NCBI RefSeq assembly: GCF_006476065.1
Contig: NZ_ML636798.1
Span: forward strand, 2,120,207 to 2,184,206
Direction: 5' to 3'
From: Cognatiluteimonas lumbrici
GTDB lineage: Bacteria; Pseudomonadota; Gammaproteobacteria; Xanthomonadales; Xanthomonadaceae
Length of the DNA: 64,000 bases
Shown here piece by piece: positions 60,598 to 64,000 of this stretch; position 1 is the stretch's first letter; each line of letters starts with the position of its first letter. Both the position numbers and the translations under genes were made by a program. The notes beneath the pieces were generated by a model. That model was not told where the DNA came from and did not search any database. It saw only the letters and a program-made list of their open reading frames with translations.

Positions 60598-61164
60598 TCA
60601 CTGGTCCAGGTGCACCACCACGAGCCCGTTGTCGATCGTGGTGGCGCCGATGCGCCGCGACTGCAGCCGCTGAAGCAGGCTGTCGTCGAAACGGTACACC
60701 GGCTCGCGGTCGGCGTAATCGGCGAGCCAGCGGTCCACCAGTTCCCGCCCGGTGGTGCCGAGCGCGAACCTGGCCTCGGGCAGCTGCAGCGACTCGATGG
60801 TCGGGGAGTCCAGGTGCAGCCCGCGCGTGCCCGGGTCGTAGCGCAGGCCGCTGGCCAGCGCCAGGTGCCCGGCGACGGTTCCGCTGTCGCGGCCGGGGGC
60901 GCCGATGCCGACGTCGAAGTCCAGGCGCAGGCGGCTGCTGCCGGGAGGGATGCTCAGGCGCGGGTTGAGCACGCGCAACGACACCAGGCCGCCGAGCTTG
61001 TCGTAGTCGCGCGGGAAGCGCCGGTCGAGGAAGCCCTGCAGCTGGGCGGGCGTGAACACCACTTCGTTGCCGAGCAGCCCGGAGACGGCCGTGAGCGCAG
61101 CGCAGGCGGACAGCAGCGCGGTGGCGGAGAGCGCGACCAGCCAGGGGAGGATGCGGCGTGCCAT
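60598..61164 (-). CDS. DUF1439 lipoprotein (YceB-like)
   Basis: 188 residues. Lipobox Leu-Leu-Ser-Ala-Cys (Cys21), then a YceB/DUF1439-like barrel domain starting Val-Val-Phe-Thr-Pro-Ala-Gln-Leu-Gln-Gly-Phe-Leu. Such proteins have a tubular lipid-binding fold (TULIP-like in the literature on YceB). Function is not known. Start at 61164 has GGGAGG upstream. 121 nt separates it from HU, holding the HU terminator. Confidence 0.78.
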   Translation of the reverse strand: MARRILPWLVALSATALLSACAALTAVSGLLGNEVVFTPAQLQGFLDRRFPRDYDKLGGLVSLRVLNPRLSIPPGSSRLRLDFDVGIGAPGRDSGTVAGHLALASGLRYDPGTRGLHLDSPTIESLQLPEARFALGTTGRELVDRWLADYADREPVYRFDDSLLQRLQSRRIGATTIDNGLVVVHLDQ

Positions 61165-61220
61165 GGGCGGCAGCTTGCCGCAGGGGCGGTGAACGCGCGG
61201 CAAAGAAAACGCCGGCAAAG

Positions 61221-61248
61221 AAAAAGGCCGGAACCAAGGGTCCCGGCC
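61221..61248 (-). terminator. Rho-independent terminator of the HU gene
   Basis: On the minus strand an 8-9 bp stem (GGCCGGGA with TTCCGGCC, one G-T pair) with a short CCTTGG loop is followed by TTTTT. It lies 38 nt after the HU stop codon and is oriented with HU. Confidence 0.88.
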
Positions 61249-61285
61249 TCGTTCACCGCGGCGATGCCGCGGCAATGGCGATGCC

Positions 61286-61666
61286 TCAGGCGGCGGCGTC
61301 CTTGAGCTTCTTCAGCGGACGCACCTTGACCTTCACCGAGGCGGGCTTGGCGGCGAACCACTGCTCTTCCTTGGTGAACGGGTTGATGCCCTTGCGCCGC
61401 GGCTTGGCCGGGACGTTGACGGCGGTGATCTTCAGCAGGCCGGGGAGGGTGAACGAGCCCGCGCCCTTCTTGCTGATGGAGCCGTGCACCGCGCCTTCCA
61501 GCGAGGCCAGCACCGCGCGCACGTCGCGCGAGGCCAGGCCGGTCTGGTCGGCGATGTGCGCCACCAGGCCGGACTTGCTCAGCGCTTCCTTGATCGGCTT
61601 CGGGGCTGCCGGCTTGGCAGCGGCCTTCTTCGGGGCAGCCTTCTTTGTCGCCTTCTTCTTCGCCAT
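61286..61666 (-). CDS. HU-family DNA-binding protein with Lys/Ala-rich N-terminal tail
   Basis: 126 residues, about 35 longer than E. coli HU because of an N-terminal tail of roughly 27 residues made of Lys, Ala and Pro (repeated Lys-Lys-Ala and Ala-Pro-Lys). The HU core follows (Leu-Val-Ala-His-Ile-Ala-Asp-Gln-Thr-Gly-Leu; Gly-Ser-Phe-Thr-Leu-Pro-Gly-Leu; Arg-Lys-Gly-Ile-Asn-Pro-Phe). In this family long basic tails usually sit at the C-terminus (actinobacterial HupB); N-terminal placement is less common. An AGGA site precedes the ATG. It ends at a clear terminator. Confidence 0.9.
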   Translation of the reverse strand: MAKKKATKKAAPKKAAAKPAAPKPIKEALSKSGLVAHIADQTGLASRDVRAVLASLEGAVHGSISKKGAGSFTLPGLLKITAVNVPAKPRRKGINPFTKEEQWFAAKPASVKVKVRPLKKLKDAAA

Positions 61667-61781
61667 AGGTGTCCTGTGTTGCTCGGTTGAGTCGATCGCA
61701 ATGGATCGGGAGTGATCTGATGTGCCTGGAAATTCCCCCCGGCAAGCGGAATGTAGGACAAGTCCGCGCCGTCGCCAAGAG

Positions 61782-61809
61782 CCGAAGCGCCGTTTTCTTC
61801 GGGTTTTTT
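61782..61809 (+). terminator. Plus-strand terminator-like hairpin with no plus gene upstream
   Basis: CCGAAG (61782-61787) pairs with CTTCGG (61797-61802) and is followed by GTTTTTT. It is a terminator shape for plus-strand RNA, but the nearest plus gene ends 2 kb away. In the minus direction it has an A tract before the stem and no T tract after it. It lies in the 169-nt gap between EF-G-like and HU genes and could end antisense RNA. Confidence 0.4.
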
Positions 61810-61835
61810 CGCGCTGCACCGCGGCAGGCGCGGGG

Positions 61836-63890
61836 TCAGTCTTCTTCGTGCCGGGGCTGCCAGGCGGCGACCAGCTTCTGCTGCACTTGTGCAGGAACCG
61901 GCTCGTAGTGGCTGAAATCAAGGGAGTATCTGCCGCGCCCGGCGGTCACCGACTTGAGCTCCGCGGCATAGCCTTCGAGTTCCGACAGCGGCACCTGCGC
62001 CCGGACCACGATCTCGCCGCCGCCGGCCGAATCGGTGCCGTTGATGCGCGCGCGCTTGGCCGCGAGGCCGCCGCTGATGTCGCCCATGTGCTGCTCCGGC
62101 GCCGACACCTCGAGCTCGACGATCGGTTCCAGCACCTGCGGGCCCGCCTTCAGGACCGCATCCAGGAACGCCTTGCGTCCGGCCGCCACGAACGCGACTT
62201 CCTTGCTGTCCACGCTGTGGTACTTGCCGTCGTACACGGTCACGCGCACGTCCTGCAGCGGGTAGCCGGCGATCGCGCCGCCGGCGAGCACCTGGCGCAC
62301 GCCCTTCTCGACCGCGGGAATGAACTGCCCGGGGATGACGCCGCCCTTGACCTCGTCGGCGAACTCGAAGCCGCTGCCGCGCGGCAGCGGCTCCACCCGC
62401 AGGAACACTTCGCCGAACTGCCCCGCGCCACCGGTCTGCTTCTTGTGGCGGTGGTGGCCCTCGGCCTTGCCGCCGATGGTCTCGCGGTAGGCGATCCGCG
62501 GCGGGCGCGTCGCGACCTCGACCCCGAACCGGTCGCGCAGCCGCTGCAGCATGATCCGGAGGTGCAGGTCGGACAGGCCGCGCAGCACCAGCTCGTTGAG
62601 CTCGGCGTTGTGCTCGACCACGAAGGCCGGATCCTCTTCGGCCAGCTTGTGCAGCGCGCCCGCGAGCTTCTGCTCCTGGCCCTTGCTGGCGGCCTCCACC
62701 GCGAGCCCGAACATCGGCCGCGGGAACGCCATCGGCGCCAGGTGGATGTGGTCCTCGTCATGGCTGTCGTGCAGCACCGCGTCGAAGTGCAGGTCCTCGA
62801 CCTTGGCCACGGCGGCGATGTCGCCCGGGATCGCCTGCGGCACCTCGACGTGCTCCTTGCCCTGGACCCGGAACAGGTGCGCGACCTTGAACGGCTTGCG
62901 GCCGTCGCCGACGAACAGCTGCGCGTCGCGGCGGATCGTGCCCTGGTGCACGCGGAACACGCCGAGCTTGCCCACGAACGGATCGTTCGCGACCTTGAAC
63001 ACGTGCGCGATCACGTGGGCGCCGGGGTCGGGCGTGGCAGTAATCGGGGTGGCCTTGTCGCCGCTGCCCTTCAGGAACGGCGCCGGGTTGGCCTCGCCCG
63101 GGTGCGGGAACAGACGCTCGGCGATCGCCAGCAGTTCCGGCACGCCGGTGCCCTCGCGTGCCGAGACGAAGCACACCGGGACCAGGTGGCCTTCGCGCAG
63201 GCACTGCTCGAACGCGTCGTGCAGTTCCTCGCCGCGCAGGCCGCCCTCGCCGAGGTCGAGATAACGATCCATCACCGTCTCGTTGACCTCGACCACCTGG
63301 TCGATGATCTTGCGGTGCCACTCGGCCACCGGACCCACGTCGCTGTCCTCCCCGGAGTCCGCGGCGGCCGCGCCGAAGCAGTCGACCACGCGCGAGCCGC
63401 CGTCCGCGGGCAGGTTCAGCGGCAGTACCTCGGGGCCGAAGCTGGCGCGCAGCGACTCCAGCAGGGCCCCCGCGCCGGGGTGGTCCAGCTTGTTGACCAC
63501 CAGCACCCGGCACAGGCCGCGCGCCCGCGCGTGCTCCATCATCCGGCGCGTGCCGTGCGCCACGCCGGTGTCGGGGTCGACCACGATGGCCACGGTCTCG
63601 ACCGCGGCCAGGCCCGAGAGCGCCGGCCCGCGGAAGTCCGGGTAGCCGGGGGTGTCCACCAGGTTCAGGTGGATGCCGCCGTGGTCGATCGAGGCGATCG
63701 CGGCATCCAGCGAATGGCCGCGCTCGCGTTCCACCGGGTCGAAGTCGGACACGGTGTTGCCGCGCTCGATGCTGCCGGGCGAGCCGATCGCGCCGCCGGC
63801 ATGCAGCAGCGCTTCGAACAGGAGGGTCTTGCCGGCGCCGGGATGCCCGGCGAGGGCCACGTTGCGGATCTGTTCCGTCGTGTAGGGCAT
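61836..63890 (-). CDS. Elongation factor G-like GTPase
   Basis: 684 residues, EF-G domain order I-V. G1 is Gly-His-Pro-Gly-Ala-Gly-Lys-Thr, G4 is Asn-Lys-Leu-Asp. The usual Glu-Arg-Gly-Ile-Thr-Ile switch I segment is replaced by Glu-Arg-Gly-His-Ser-Leu, and G3 reads Asp-Thr-Pro-Gly-Tyr-Pro-Asp-Phe instead of Asp-Thr-Pro-Gly-His-Val-Asp-Phe, so the GTPase-activating His is a Tyr. This matches the FusA2-type EF-G-like group, not the main translocase. Possible role in ribosome rescue or stress. The upstream 110 nt to the window end show no other gene. Confidence 0.9.
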   Translation of the reverse strand: MPYTTEQIRNVALAGHPGAGKTLLFEALLHAGGAIGSPGSIERGNTVSDFDPVERERGHSLDAAIASIDHGGIHLNLVDTPGYPDFRGPALSGLAAVETVAIVVDPDTGVAHGTRRMMEHARARGLCRVLVVNKLDHPGAGALLESLRASFGPEVLPLNLPADGGSRVVDCFGAAAADSGEDSDVGPVAEWHRKIIDQVVEVNETVMDRYLDLGEGGLRGEELHDAFEQCLREGHLVPVCFVSAREGTGVPELLAIAERLFPHPGEANPAPFLKGSGDKATPITATPDPGAHVIAHVFKVANDPFVGKLGVFRVHQGTIRRDAQLFVGDGRKPFKVAHLFRVQGKEHVEVPQAIPGDIAAVAKVEDLHFDAVLHDSHDEDHIHLAPMAFPRPMFGLAVEAASKGQEQKLAGALHKLAEEDPAFVVEHNAELNELVLRGLSDLHLRIMLQRLRDRFGVEVATRPPRIAYRETIGGKAEGHHRHKKQTGGAGQFGEVFLRVEPLPRGSGFEFADEVKGGVIPGQFIPAVEKGVRQVLAGGAIAGYPLQDVRVTVYDGKYHSVDSKEVAFVAAGRKAFLDAVLKAGPQVLEPIVELEVSAPEQHMGDISGGLAAKRARINGTDSAGGGEIVVRAQVPLSELEGYAAELKSVTAGRGRYSLDFSHYEPVPAQVQQKLVAAWQPRHEED

Positions 63891-64000
63891 GAGCGATTCC
63901 CCATGGCCGGGGGCACAGCCTCCCGCAGCACCAGGCGAGGGTCAAGCCGCGCCGCAATGGAGCGATGACGGGCGGGGGAGTACCGTGGTGGCCACCTCCA

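Overview
The window is a continuous stretch of a very G+C-rich gammaproteobacterial chromosome. Gene order (tolA-tolB-pal-cpoB-queE-queC, pilT-pilU beside yggS-proC, algH-ruvX-pyrB, kds-lpt-rpoN-hpf-ptsN-hprK-rapZ-PTS, purM-purN, sufR-B-C-D-S), strong third-position G/C and frequent GTG starts point to the family Xanthomonadaceae in the wide sense (Lysobacter/Luteimonas-like). This is inference from protein families and synteny; no 16S gene is present. Genes are densely packed with many 1-11 nt overlaps, and no gene-free stretch exceeds about 200 bases. No insertion sequence, integrase, CRISPR array or phage module was seen.

Layout. 1-4.7 kb: end of tolA, then tolB, pal, a strong terminator, cpoB, the queuosine genes queE and queC, and tRNA-Lys. 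4.7-14 kb: a P-loop kinase divergent from pdxH; a leader-less BtuF-like protein coupled to pdxH; DUF4426-proC-yggS; pilT-pilU; a DUF72 protein; an M49-like metallopeptidase lipoprotein. 14-17.4 kb: algH-ruvX-pyrB facing mgtE. 17.4-29.4 kb: a long minus-strand cluster that, read in its own direction, makes KDO and LPS-transport proteins (kdsD, kdsC, lptC, lptA, lptB), sigma-54, hibernation factor, and then the regulatory phosphotransferase chain ptsN, hprK, rapZ, a trypsin-like protease, EIIA-Man, HPr and EI, ending in mgtE. 29.5-38 kb: ibaG-murA, three tandem DUF3108 proteins behind purM-purN, then DUF2066-perM-hda. 38-42.8 kb: an M20 peptidase, the MurNAc-recycling pair amgK-murU, and an ECF sigma / membrane protein / PDZ protein unit. 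43-50.3 kb: ComEA-like and HutD proteins and the complete suf operon with its regulator.

50.3-61 kb is the most accessory-looking part: a eukaryote-like SET-domain protein, a DUF5916 outer-membrane-type protein, a large ATPase-TPR-LuxR (LAL) regulator, and, divergent from it, a 1301-residue autotransporter built of about a dozen T5SS/PEP-CTERM-type repeats. A pair of 15-bp direct repeats sits between regulator and autotransporter. The window closes with two lipoproteins, an HU protein carrying a histone-H1-like Lys/Ala tail, and an EF-G-like GTPase with an altered switch II.

Recurring theme. Envelope maintenance dominates (Tol-Pal, LPS transport, MurA, MurNAc recycling, several lipoproteins). 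At least five genes have a -10-like hexamer exactly 6 nt before the start codon and no Shine-Dalgarno, which suggests leaderless mRNAs; in one case a single 7-bp element may serve two divergent leaderless genes.
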